A DNA stretch of 64,000 nucleotides from Tharpella sp964457755 (GTDB taxonomy: Bacteria; Desulfobacterota; Anaeroferrophillalia; Anaeroferrophillales; Tharpellaceae): assembly GCA_964457755.1 (NCBI GenBank), contig CAYWGC010000008.1:1-64000 (forward strand), given 5' to 3'. The translations under genes were made by a program, and so were the position numbers. Within the stretch, counting starts at the first letter, position 1; each line of letters opens with the position of its first letter. Under the pieces are notes generated by a model. The model did not search any database and was not told the DNA's origin. It saw only the letters and a list, made by a program, of their open reading frames with translations. Positions 50,943 through 59,172 of the stretch are shown here, piece by piece.

Positions 50943-52583
50943 ATGGGAAAAATAAAACCGGCATCTTTTATAGCTGAAATAAAAAATAATATTGTTGAAA
51001 ACGACTCAGTCAAAGCGAGTGTGGTGCTTTCCCATATTGCCGAGATGGATCTGAGCGTGCAGAAAGAGGCCTTTGATCTTTTCTGGCAGGGTACGCCCGA
51101 ATTTGCGATACCGCTACTGGCTACAATTCTCGACAATTTCCCCTATTTGACGAACTCGTTTCCCGATCTTAAAGAGCGCCTCGTGGCCCGCATTCTTTCA
51201 GCTCCTGCTGTTTATCTGGAACTTCTGCAAGATCAAAAAGCAGAAAGTCGTGGCTACCTTATTGAACTGGCTGGCGAGATTGGGCTCGATGATGCCTATC
51301 ATGTTTTAATGGCCATTTTGGTTAATGAAGCCGATCGTGGCCTGCTTGAGAAAGTGGTTATTTCTTTGGGTGAAATTGGTGATTCCGGCGCGGCAGCTAA
51401 TATCGCGGAACTCCTCTATACCGAAAATGATGATCTGGTTACCGCTGCAGTTAAGGCCTTGGGACAGATCGGATCAGCCATGGCGATTCACCGGCTCAAT
51501 GAAAAACTGGGCTATAAGATGGCGCTCGATTTTGCTATACTTGATGTTTTTTTTGAGGTGCAGTCGAATGAGTCAATAAAAAAACTGAACAATACCCTGA
51601 CTTCACACCATGCTCATATTCGTTCTCGGGGCAAGGAGAAACTTGTTGCTTTGGGTAGTAAAGCCTTGCCTGTATTGACTGAAAATCTTTTGCAGGGCGA
51701 TCCTGATTTACTGATTCATACGCTGAATGTAATGGGAGATATTGGGGACGAGGGGGCAATTTCATCGATTCGTAAACTTATTCATAATCAGCCTCGTGAC
51801 GCCAATGTGCGGTTTGCTGCCTATGAAACTTTAGGGCGTTTGCCGTTGACTAAGGGGGCCTATGTCTTGGCTGCGGGCTTGCAGGATCCGGTTGATAATG
51901 TTCGTTCGGCGGCCGCCACAGCGATTGATAGTAATTATAATGAGATTCTGGCAGCTGGCCTGAAGAATATTGTACGGGCCGCAGATGAAGAGGCCTTAGG
52001 CTTAGTGCGAACTATTATCGCAACTCAGAGTGGAACTATCTTTCTTGATTTGTTGGGAATCGATTTTTTCCGCAAAAATGCCTTTGAGTACCTGACTGTG
52101 AAAGCTCATGCTGAGGTTCGTGAATATTTTATCTCTCAGCTTAAAGAGAATGGTTTTGAGAAGGAGGTTGTTGAGCTGAGTGGTGGTCGAGAAGAGGTTG
52201 TCGAGGTCAGTGTGGCGGCTAAAAAGCGGGTTGTGGCTATCGATGATTCAAAAATGATTTTGGGCATTTTCCGGAGCATGTTACATGCTTTAGGTTATGA
52301 GCCTTTTATCTTCATTGAACCCGAAGCGGCGGTTGAAGAGGTTTTTAAACTGAAACCTGATGCAGTTTTGACCGATCTTAATATGCCGGGGATTACGGGC
52401 CTCGAGGTTACTCGCCGTATTCGTCAGGTCTTCAGTAAAGAAGAGATGCCGGTGATTATGGTTACTACGCAAAATGAAAATCAGGATAATAAGTCGGCCA
52501 AAACTGCTGGAGTCAATGAAATCATCCATAAACCTTTCACAAAAGAGGGGATTGGCGAAGCCTTGGCTCGTTATCTGGGGTGA
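50943..52583 (+). CDS. HEAT-repeat protein with C-terminal receiver domain
   Basis: 546 residues from the ATG at 50943 (AAGGTGAG upstream); a GTG at 50934 is the alternative. Residues about 60-400 are HEAT-like helical repeats (DLVTAAVKALGQIGSAMAIHRL, VRFAAYETLGRLPLTKGAYVLAAGL, VRSAAATAIDSNYNEI). Residues 425-546 form a receiver with intact residues: AIDDSKM, the phosphoacceptor in AVLTDLNMPG and lysine in IHKPFTKEG. A scaffold whose interactions depend on phosphorylation is a reasonable inference. It sits just before the convergent che operon and may receive phosphate from that CheA. Confidence 0.88.
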   Translation: MGKIKPASFIAEIKNNIVENDSVKASVVLSHIAEMDLSVQKEAFDLFWQGTPEFAIPLLATILDNFPYLTNSFPDLKERLVARILSAPAVYLELLQDQKAESRGYLIELAGEIGLDDAYHVLMAILVNEADRGLLEKVVISLGEIGDSGAAANIAELLYTENDDLVTAAVKALGQIGSAMAIHRLNEKLGYKMALDFAILDVFFEVQSNESIKKLNNTLTSHHAHIRSRGKEKLVALGSKALPVLTENLLQGDPDLLIHTLNVMGDIGDEGAISSIRKLIHNQPRDANVRFAAYETLGRLPLTKGAYVLAAGLQDPVDNVRSAAATAIDSNYNEILAAGLKNIVRAADEEALGLVRTIIATQSGTIFLDLLGIDFFRKNAFEYLTVKAHAEVREYFISQLKENGFEKEVVELSGGREEVVEVSVAAKKRVVAIDDSKMILGIFRSMLHALGYEPFIFIEPEAAVEEVFKLKPDAVLTDLNMPGITGLEVTRRIRQVFSKEEMPVIMVTTQNENQDNKSAKTAGVNEIIHKPFTKEGIGEALARYLG

Positions 52584-52613
52584 GTGATTTAAAGGAAATA
52601 TAAATAACTAAAA

Positions 52614-52651
52614 AGAGGCGGCGGAGTAGATACTCCAGCGCCTCTTTTTTT
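52614..52651. terminator. Bidirectional terminator
   Basis: AGAGGC-ggc-GGAGT and its complement ending GCCTCT (52640-52645), with seven T on the forward side and five on the reverse side. It separates the HEAT-receiver gene from the convergent cheR. Confidence 0.92.
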
Positions 52652-52729
52652 GTTTTAAGCGTTCTTTTTCGATTAAACCTTTGGGTCTTTTGCCTGCCTT
52701 TGCGCCTGAGGTTGCGGGCATTGTCCGTG

Positions 52730-53569
52730 CTAGCTTTTACGTTGGTAGAAGATCGAACGCATATAGCGTTGGGGTTCGTAAAGGTTGGTGATTCCGGTCA
52801 AACTCTCCTGGGCGCCGATCATCAGGTAGCCATCCGGGGCCAGGGCCGACCCTATTTTTTCGTAGAGTTTGACTTTGTCTGGTTGGGAAAAATAGATTGC
52901 GACGTTACGGCATAAGATAATGTCAAAATGACCTAATGCAGTAAATGATTGAAAGAGGTTTTGTTTGCGAAAGGAGACCATCGCTCTAAGGTCATCCTTG
53001 ATGCGCCAACCTTTATCAACCTGGTCGAAATAGAGTCGTAGTTTGTTGGGCGGGAGCCCTCTTTCAACTTCAAACTGGTTATAAAGGCCATAACTTGAGC
53101 GTGCTATGGCATCATCAGAAATGTCAGTGCCGACAACCGATATGCGGTAATTGTTGATGTCGGAGCCTAAAAGTTCTTTAAGGGTGATCGCTATACTGTA
53201 AATTTCCTGACCAAAAGAACAAGCCGCACTCCATATTTTAATTGTGGTGGGTACGCCGGGCCTGGTTGAGCGTTTGTCAATAAGATCGGGGAGGATTTTA
53301 TGTTGGAGTAGCTCGAAAGGTGATTTGTCACGAAAAAAATAGGTCTCATTAGTCGTGATAGCATCAATAATTTCCTGCTCAAGTTTCTTCAGGCAGTCAG
53401 CTTTACTTTTGTTGTAAAGTTCTCCAAAATTCTTGCAGTCTAATTTCTTAATGAGGGGGGCCAGGCGTGTTTCAATCAGATAAGCCTGATTCGCCGCTAA
53501 GGTAATACCACATATATCGTAGACATATTTGCAGTAAGTCTGGTACTCCTGGGGTGTTATTTTTATCAT
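52730..53569 (-). CDS. cheR: Chemoreceptor methyltransferase CheR
   Basis: 279 residues. The N-terminal all-helical domain (1-75) precedes the SAM-binding domain: TTNETYFFRDKSPFELL, IWSAACSFGQEIYSIAITL (SAM loop; the usual GCSxGEE appears as ACSFGQE), VVGTDISDDAI and FDIILCRNVAIYFS. It methylates glutamates of chemoreceptors such as the one at 32687. It is the last gene of the reverse-strand che operon. Confidence 0.95.
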   Translation of the reverse strand: MIKITPQEYQTYCKYVYDICGITLAANQAYLIETRLAPLIKKLDCKNFGELYNKSKADCLKKLEQEIIDAITTNETYFFRDKSPFELLQHKILPDLIDKRSTRPGVPTTIKIWSAACSFGQEIYSIAITLKELLGSDINNYRISVVGTDISDDAIARSSYGLYNQFEVERGLPPNKLRLYFDQVDKGWRIKDDLRAMVSFRKQNLFQSFTALGHFDIILCRNVAIYFSQPDKVKLYEKIGSALAPDGYLMIGAQESLTGITNLYEPQRYMRSIFYQRKS

Positions 53570-53605
53570 TTAGGCTCCGGCGCTTCCGGGTAGTTTGCGG
53601 TGAAA

Positions 53606-54727
53606 TTAAGGTTTTTTGATAGTTTTAACAATCTCGGCGGCGATGCGGTCGAGAGGCAGAGAGATATCAACTACTCCGGCATTGACGGCCTCTTTCGGCA
53701 TACCATAGACGACACAACTCTCTTCATCCTGGGCGATTACCGGAGAGCCGTGGCGTTTGATCAGACGCAGTCCTTTGGCGCCATCATTACCCATGCCGGT
53801 CATAATGACACCTGTAGCTCGCTCTTTATAGAGGCCGGCAACGGAACGGAAAAGGTAGTCCGCCGATGGCTTGCAGTTATTTTCAGGGGCGTCATCGGTT
53901 ATTTTTACTTTACCATGGCCGCCGGGATGGGCAACTATCTTCATCTGCTTGCCACCCGGAGCAATATAAGCGACATCGTTTTTTAGGATCTCACCATCTT
54001 CCGCTTCTTTGACATGGAGTGAGCATTTATTGTTAAGGCTGTCAGCCAGTGATTTTGTAAAGAGGGGAGGCATATGTTGAACGATGACAATCGGGACGCC
54101 GATAGGGGTGGTCAGCATAGACATCATTCTGGTCAAAGCATTAGGCCCGCCAGTTGAAATCCCAATGGCAATAATTGTCGAAGGGAGAGCTCTTTTTTTT
54201 GCTGGTAACGTTTTCGCGGCCTCTGTCTTTGCGGCCGGCGTTGGTGTACGAGTGGTGGTCGCCGGTGTAAATCTCTCTTTTATTGTGAGGGGTGGAGAGT
54301 CTTTGTGCGGTCCTCTAAACTGGTGGCGCCGGGCATACATTTTGATTTTAGTGATCAGATCGGTTTTGATAAAGGCCTGATTTTCGGCCATGCTGCCGCC
54401 TTCCGGCTTGGGCATAAAATCAAAAGCCCCAAGCTCAAGGGCTTTCATGGTCATATCTCCACCCTTGCGGGTCAGGCTGCTGAGCATTATGGCACCGATC
54501 TGGGGATGGTTCTGGCGCATATATGTAAGCACTTCGAGCCCGTTACAGATAGGCATTTCAATGTCCAGGGTTATCAGGTCGGGTTGTAAAGAGGCGATCC
54601 GGGAGATCGCTATTTTACCGTTGTTGGCGGTGCCGACGACTTCTATATCATCCTCGGCTCTAAGAATGTCTCCAATAACTTTGCGGTAGAGGATGGTGTC
54701 GTCAACAATCAGGACTTTTATGGGCAT
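53606..54727 (-). CDS. cheB: Chemoreceptor glutamate methylesterase CheB
   Basis: 373 residues. The receiver (1-125) has LIVDDT, LITLDIEMPICNGLEVL and MPKPEG. After a Thr/Pro/Ala-rich linker, the methylesterase domain (about 180-373) carries the Ser-His-Asp triad in GISTGGPNAL, VQHMPPLFT and MTGMGNDGAKGL. Phosphorylated by CheA, it demethylates or deamidates receptors. It lies 36 bases upstream of cheR in the operon. Confidence 0.96.
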   Translation of the reverse strand: MPIKVLIVDDTILYRKVIGDILRAEDDIEVVGTANNGKIAISRIASLQPDLITLDIEMPICNGLEVLTYMRQNHPQIGAIMLSSLTRKGGDMTMKALELGAFDFMPKPEGGSMAENQAFIKTDLITKIKMYARRHQFRGPHKDSPPLTIKERFTPATTTRTPTPAAKTEAAKTLPAKKRALPSTIIAIGISTGGPNALTRMMSMLTTPIGVPIVIVQHMPPLFTKSLADSLNNKCSLHVKEAEDGEILKNDVAYIAPGGKQMKIVAHPGGHGKVKITDDAPENNCKPSADYLFRSVAGLYKERATGVIMTGMGNDGAKGLRLIKRHGSPVIAQDEESCVVYGMPKEAVNAGVVDISLPLDRIAAEIVKTIKKP

Positions 54728-54739
54728 AAAAATTCCACC

Positions 54740-55186
54740 TTAATCAACTTTCTTTTCAGGTTGGTTGACAATTTCTTCGAGGTTGAGGACGGCTATTAAT
54801 TGATCTTCATCCCGGAAAACGCCGCTGATAAAGCGTCCTTGGCTGGAGCGGACATTGGCTGGAGCGGTCCCTAGCTCATCACCATCGATTTCGATGACAT
54901 CATTGATGTAGTCAACCATTAAGCCGAACGGCTCATTCGCTGACTCAACAATGATGATGCGCCGGTTTTTGGTTTCAACGGTTGTCGGTAGATCAAGTTT
55001 AATCGCGAGATCGATGATTGTGACAATCTTACCGCGCAGGTTGATTATGCCGACAATCTCTGTGGGTGCTTGATAGACCTTGGTGATTTCTGGAACCTTG
55101 ATGATCTCTTGAACCAGCATGGTGTTGAGCCCGAAAAGAGCTTCGGCAAGTTTAAATGAACATAGTTGCAGAGTGTTGTCGGCCAT
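54740..55186 (-). CDS. cheW: Chemotaxis coupling protein CheW
   Basis: 148 residues, one CheW SH3-like double barrel: FKLAEALFGLNTMLVQEIIKVPEITKVYQAP, GIINLRGKIVTIIDL (the conserved NLRG signature) and VDYINDVIEIDGDELG. It links receptors to CheA. It lies 12 bases before cheB. Confidence 0.95.
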   Translation of the reverse strand: MADNTLQLCSFKLAEALFGLNTMLVQEIIKVPEITKVYQAPTEIVGIINLRGKIVTIIDLAIKLDLPTTVETKNRRIIIVESANEPFGLMVDYINDVIEIDGDELGTAPANVRSSQGRFISGVFRDEDQLIAVLNLEEIVNQPEKKVD

Positions 55187-55301
55187 AGTCTGGTTTCTCC
55201 GTTAATTTCGCTCACAAAGGCCTTCATGCCTTGTCTCGTATTGTGTTTACTTAAAGATAAATCAAAAATATGTTTGCTTCTAGCTATTCTGGGTTAAAGC
55301 T

Positions 55302-58300
55302 TTATAGAATGTGTTCCTCAATACTAGTTAAAAGCTTATCTTTGTCGAGTTTTATCTGGTAGTCATCGATGCCGACTAATTTACCTTTGGCGATGTGTTC
55401 CTCGGAGGCCAGAGAGGTGACGGCGATAATTTTCAGGTAGTCAAAACGGTGGTCATCTCTGATTAAACGGCAGAGCTCAAAGCCATCCATATTGGGCATC
55501 TCAATGTCAGTGATGATCAATGATAACTCGTCGGGGTGTTCCTGGAGCCAGTTCCAGGCCACCAGTCCGTCTTCTGCCTGCACGCATTGGCGCTCATCAT
55601 CATCGATATATTTTTTCAACTGAGAGCGAAAAAAGTCTGAGTCTTCAACCAGTAAAATCTTTTTTATCTCAGGTTTAACGTAAGTCCCATTAACTGCCCC
55701 CTGGTGTTGGGCAGCTTTCTGGCGCTCTTCTTTTTTCTGGATCCGCTTAAACCAATCAGGTTTCAGGGTTTCGACGAGTTCATAGATGTCGACAATTAAG
55801 GTGGTCTGCTCTTTGATTATCGCCGACCCCATGATCCCGGTATCCCGCAAAGTGTCATGATCAATGATCTCCTTTATCTCTACAGTATCAACTGGTTGGG
55901 CTGCTAAAAGGCCGATTTCCCGATCTCCAACCGTGAAAACAATAACCACCAGCTCCTGTTCCTGGGTCAACTCGGTAACGTCAGAGACATCGGAGAGGGC
56001 GAAAAGAGGCAGGCTGCCGCCGCGATATTTAATAACTTTCTGACCACTTTTAATCTCAATGTCTTCGTGCATGACCTGCTCGACCCGCTCAACAATATCA
56101 AGGGGTACGGCACAGGGCTCTTCCGGGCCGTTGCCAAAGAGAAGCAAGGCTTGACGATCTTTGTTGCGGTTCTCCTCACTGCTGGCCGCCAGATCTTGGG
56201 CGCGTTGACTGCCAGCCATTGAGGTTAGCTCGGCCAGTTTAGCGATGCCGCCAACATCAAGAATCAGTGCAACCCGGCCATCCCCCATGATCGTGGCACC
56301 GGCATAACTGGTGAGGTGTTTGAGATGGCGGCCCATGGGTTTGACAACAATTTCTATCGAGTCGTGGAGGTCGTCGACGACCAGTCCGTATTTGAATGAA
56401 CCGGCTGATACGACAACAATGTTGAGGTCGCTGCTTGCTTTGTAGCGGCGGTCATGGCCGGAGCGAGCCGCTTTTTCAGCCTCTGTTTGATGGTCTTGTG
56501 GGAGTGAGTTTTCGATTTCAGTGGCTGGCGAGCGGCGGTCAGCGATCATCTGGCGCCGATCTTCAATTTCATCACCGCTTTCCGGGTCAATCATAGTCGA
56601 TTGGATATCGAGGGTTGAAGCCAGACGGATCAGCGGAATTAATTCACCCCGCAGTGGCATTACTTCAGAATCACCAACCCGCTCAATTCTATCTTTAATC
56701 TGGGCTGCGCCAATGCGGACAAGTTCACTGACATTGACTTGAGGCACCGCAAAACGTTCTGCGCCGACAGTGACCAGAAGGCTGGGGATGATAGCTAGGG
56801 TTAAGGGCAGTTTTATTTTAATTGTGGTGCCCTGGCCGACAACGGAGTCAATTTCAACCTGACCGCCGAGTTGATCAATATTCGATTTAACAACATCCAT
56901 ACCGACTCCGCGGCCCGAGACATCAGTCACCTTGTCCGCTGTCGAAAGGTTCGGTAGCAGGATTAAAACCATCTTCTCTTTGAGGGACATGGTTTTATGT
57001 TGATCGGCAGTAATCATCCCTTTTTCAAGGGCCTTGTCGGCGATTTTATCAGCGTCAAGGCCTTTGCCGTCATCAGTTATTTCGATGTTGACCTGGCCCG
57101 CTTCATGGTAGGCTTTAAGCTCAATTTTCCCGGCTCCAGGTTTGTCGGAGGCGATTCTGGCTTCAGGCGTTTCAATGCCATGGTCAGCTGAATTCCGGAT
57201 CAGGTGAGTCAGGGGGTCGTTGAGTCCTTCGACAATGGTTTTATCAAGCTCAACATCTTTGCCGGTGATGATCAGATTGATCTCTTTGCCGAGCTTTTGC
57301 GACATGTCGCGAACAACCCGGGGGAATTTATTAAAGACACTGCCGATCGGCTGCATCCGGGTCAGCATGATGGCCTCTTGCAGTTCCGATGTGACCAGGT
57401 CAACCCGTTGTCCGGAAAGTTTGATGCTGTGCTGGTCTTGTTGGCTGATGGCCTGAAGTAGTTGGTTGCGTGAAAGAACCATTTCGCCGGCTAAAGTCAT
57501 TAAGCGTTCCAGTAGATTGACGCTGACTCTTAATGAAGCTTGGGCTTCATGCTTATCAGTCTTGGCGGCCTCTTTTGGGGTCTCCGGTTTTGCTGTTTTC
57601 GGAGTTTGTGTAGGAGCTTGGGCGGCTTTAGGGGGTTGGGGCTTGGGTGGTTTCGGGGCCGGTGGCGGTTCTGGTGATGTAATGATCGAAGTTGGGGCCG
57701 CAATTTCAGGTTCCGGAGCAGGTTCTGGAGTTGGGCTGGAATCTCTCAGCTGCTTGCCATCGTTGCCGATCGACAAAACTTTCTCTTCAGGCAGATCGAG
57801 AAAGCTTGGAGCGACCACTGGTTCAATGATTGAACTTATCAGCATATAGAAAGGGATAGAATTGATCGGAGCGTCATCCAGGGTACCGACTTTGTCGATA
57901 TCGATCAAGCTCTCTATAACGGTGCCGAGATCCATAACATTTTTGATAATTTCCATCGGGGTTTTGCCGTGCTGAAAGACGTCATGGATTAAGTCGTATT
58001 CGAGGAGGTAGAGATTTTGGGAGCTCTTTTTAGCTTGGCCCAGGTCGATTGCCGGGACTTCAAAAATAGTAGTGCCGTCATTTTTGATAATCGGAATTAG
58101 GTTTGAGACGCTCTCTTGTTCGTCAGGGGCAAGGTGGGCTGTGGTCAGGCCGACCAGAGCGACGATGAACTCGTCGACATTGACATCGTTGCTGGTATCT
58201 GAGTTATTGATCAAATCTCGTAATTTATCAAATGAGTTCAGGAGAATGTTGATGATTTCGGGGTTTGGTGCAATTTCCCGGTTGCGTATCATGTCAAGAA

Positions 58301-58529
58301 CATTTTCGATCTTGTGAGCCAGCTCCTTGATTGTGTCAAGAGCTAGAAAACCAGCCCCCCCTTTTAGGGAATGGGCTGCCCTGAAGACTCGGTTGACGAC
58401 CTCTTCATCAATTTCAGCGCCCCCCTCTTCGATGGTCAGGAGATCCTGCTCAATGTCAGCAAGGTGTTCAAGGCTTTCACTGATATATTCTTGTAAAGTT
58501 TCGTCGTCGATAAAAGATGACATGGACAT
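55302..58529 (-). CDS. cheA: Hybrid chemotaxis histidine kinase CheA with receiver
   Basis: 1075 residues. HPt domain (1-115) with the phosphohistidine in RAAHSLKGGAGFL near 50; a Pro/Ala-rich linker (265-335); dimerisation helices near 335-400; the HATPase (NSADHGIETPE N-box, DVSGRGVGMDVV G-box); a CheW-like domain near 600-790 with a non-conserved insert (DRRQMIADRRS); a second CheW-like domain (830-955); and a C-terminal receiver (KKILLVEDSDFF, IITDIEMPNMDGF, conserved Lys in DDYQIKLD). The built-in receiver may act as phosphate sink or CheY equivalent; no separate cheY is in the window. It is separated from cheW by 115 bases. Confidence 0.95.
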   Translation of the reverse strand: MSMSSFIDDETLQEYISESLEHLADIEQDLLTIEEGGAEIDEEVVNRVFRAAHSLKGGAGFLALDTIKELAHKIENVLDMIRNREIAPNPEIINILLNSFDKLRDLINNSDTSNDVNVDEFIVALVGLTTAHLAPDEQESVSNLIPIIKNDGTTIFEVPAIDLGQAKKSSQNLYLLEYDLIHDVFQHGKTPMEIIKNVMDLGTVIESLIDIDKVGTLDDAPINSIPFYMLISSIIEPVVAPSFLDLPEEKVLSIGNDGKQLRDSSPTPEPAPEPEIAAPTSIITSPEPPPAPKPPKPQPPKAAQAPTQTPKTAKPETPKEAAKTDKHEAQASLRVSVNLLERLMTLAGEMVLSRNQLLQAISQQDQHSIKLSGQRVDLVTSELQEAIMLTRMQPIGSVFNKFPRVVRDMSQKLGKEINLIITGKDVELDKTIVEGLNDPLTHLIRNSADHGIETPEARIASDKPGAGKIELKAYHEAGQVNIEITDDGKGLDADKIADKALEKGMITADQHKTMSLKEKMVLILLPNLSTADKVTDVSGRGVGMDVVKSNIDQLGGQVEIDSVVGQGTTIKIKLPLTLAIIPSLLVTVGAERFAVPQVNVSELVRIGAAQIKDRIERVGDSEVMPLRGELIPLIRLASTLDIQSTMIDPESGDEIEDRRQMIADRRSPATEIENSLPQDHQTEAEKAARSGHDRRYKASSDLNIVVVSAGSFKYGLVVDDLHDSIEIVVKPMGRHLKHLTSYAGATIMGDGRVALILDVGGIAKLAELTSMAGSQRAQDLAASSEENRNKDRQALLLFGNGPEEPCAVPLDIVERVEQVMHEDIEIKSGQKVIKYRGGSLPLFALSDVSDVTELTQEQELVVIVFTVGDREIGLLAAQPVDTVEIKEIIDHDTLRDTGIMGSAIIKEQTTLIVDIYELVETLKPDWFKRIQKKEERQKAAQHQGAVNGTYVKPEIKKILLVEDSDFFRSQLKKYIDDDERQCVQAEDGLVAWNWLQEHPDELSLIITDIEMPNMDGFELCRLIRDDHRFDYLKIIAVTSLASEEHIAKGKLVGIDDYQIKLDKDKLLTSIEEHIL

Positions 58530-58573
58530 GGCGTACCTCTAATAACTTAATCTGTTGAGCATTTGATGGGCAA

Positions 58574-58870
58574 TCAGACGATTGAGAGAATGCGATCGAG
58601 ACGCATAACCTGGAAGACATCTTTAAGATTTTCCGGGACGTTACTCAACTGCATCTCTCCACCCTTCTGTTTTAGGGTGTTGTAGGTGGCTACCAGGCAG
58701 CCAATGCCCATCGAATCGATGATTACCGTATTGGTGAAGTCGACGGTGAATGAGGTGCAGCCGTTTTCGATCTCTTGTTGCACCGCAGATCTGAAGTCAT
58801 TTAAGAGGTCGCTGGTGAAATCTCCCTCTAAAGCGATAGTGACATGGTCCCCATTGTTAGTGGTGTTCAT
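58574..58870 (-). CDS. STAS-domain anti-anti-sigma-like protein
   Basis: 98 residues, a complete STAS domain. VDFTNTVIIDSMGIGCLVATYN holds the phosphorylatable serine (DSMGIG), as in SpoIIAA/RsbV. It heads the che operon 44 bases before cheA. STAS proteins beside cheA are known in several chemotaxis-like clusters, perhaps as regulators. No cognate anti-sigma kinase is in the window. Confidence 0.92.
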   Translation of the reverse strand: MNTTNNGDHVTIALEGDFTSDLLNDFRSAVQQEIENGCTSFTVDFTNTVIIDSMGIGCLVATYNTLKQKGGEMQLSNVPENLKDVFQVMRLDRILSIV

Positions 58871-59172
58871 CTTATCTCTCTCCGCATTTGGTGTAGGTAG
58901 AAATGATTGTAGGATTTGATGGAGTTATTATTGAATTTATTTTATTACAATATTTTATTGTTTATTACAAGAATAATGCAGTTTTGTAGGCGAGTTTTTT
59001 GGGGAAATTTTTAATCTTTTTTAGTATTACTAAAGGCTTGACAATTGGGAGCCAATTACAGTAGGGATTTAGTTCGGGCGACTTTTTCAGGTTTGACTTT
59101 ATCACAAGTTTTAGTTGTCAAAGTTGTTTGTATCTGTCAATCCCAACTAGTTTTCAGGCAAGGACAAAAAGT
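58871..59172. other. Divergent intergenic region
   Basis: About 300 bases, AT-rich, between the divergent STAS and EF-G genes. It must hold both promoters. The only suggestive forward element is a TTGACA near 59039, followed by the palindrome ATTGG-GAG-CCAAT; a matching -10 is not convincing. I see no RNA gene here. Confidence 0.5.

Noticed and set aside
59039..59066. Promoter before the EF-G gene
   Set aside because: TTGACA is present, but no acceptable -10 box occurs at normal spacing; only the palindrome ATTGG-GAG-CCAAT is notable, so it is mentioned but not listed as a promoter.
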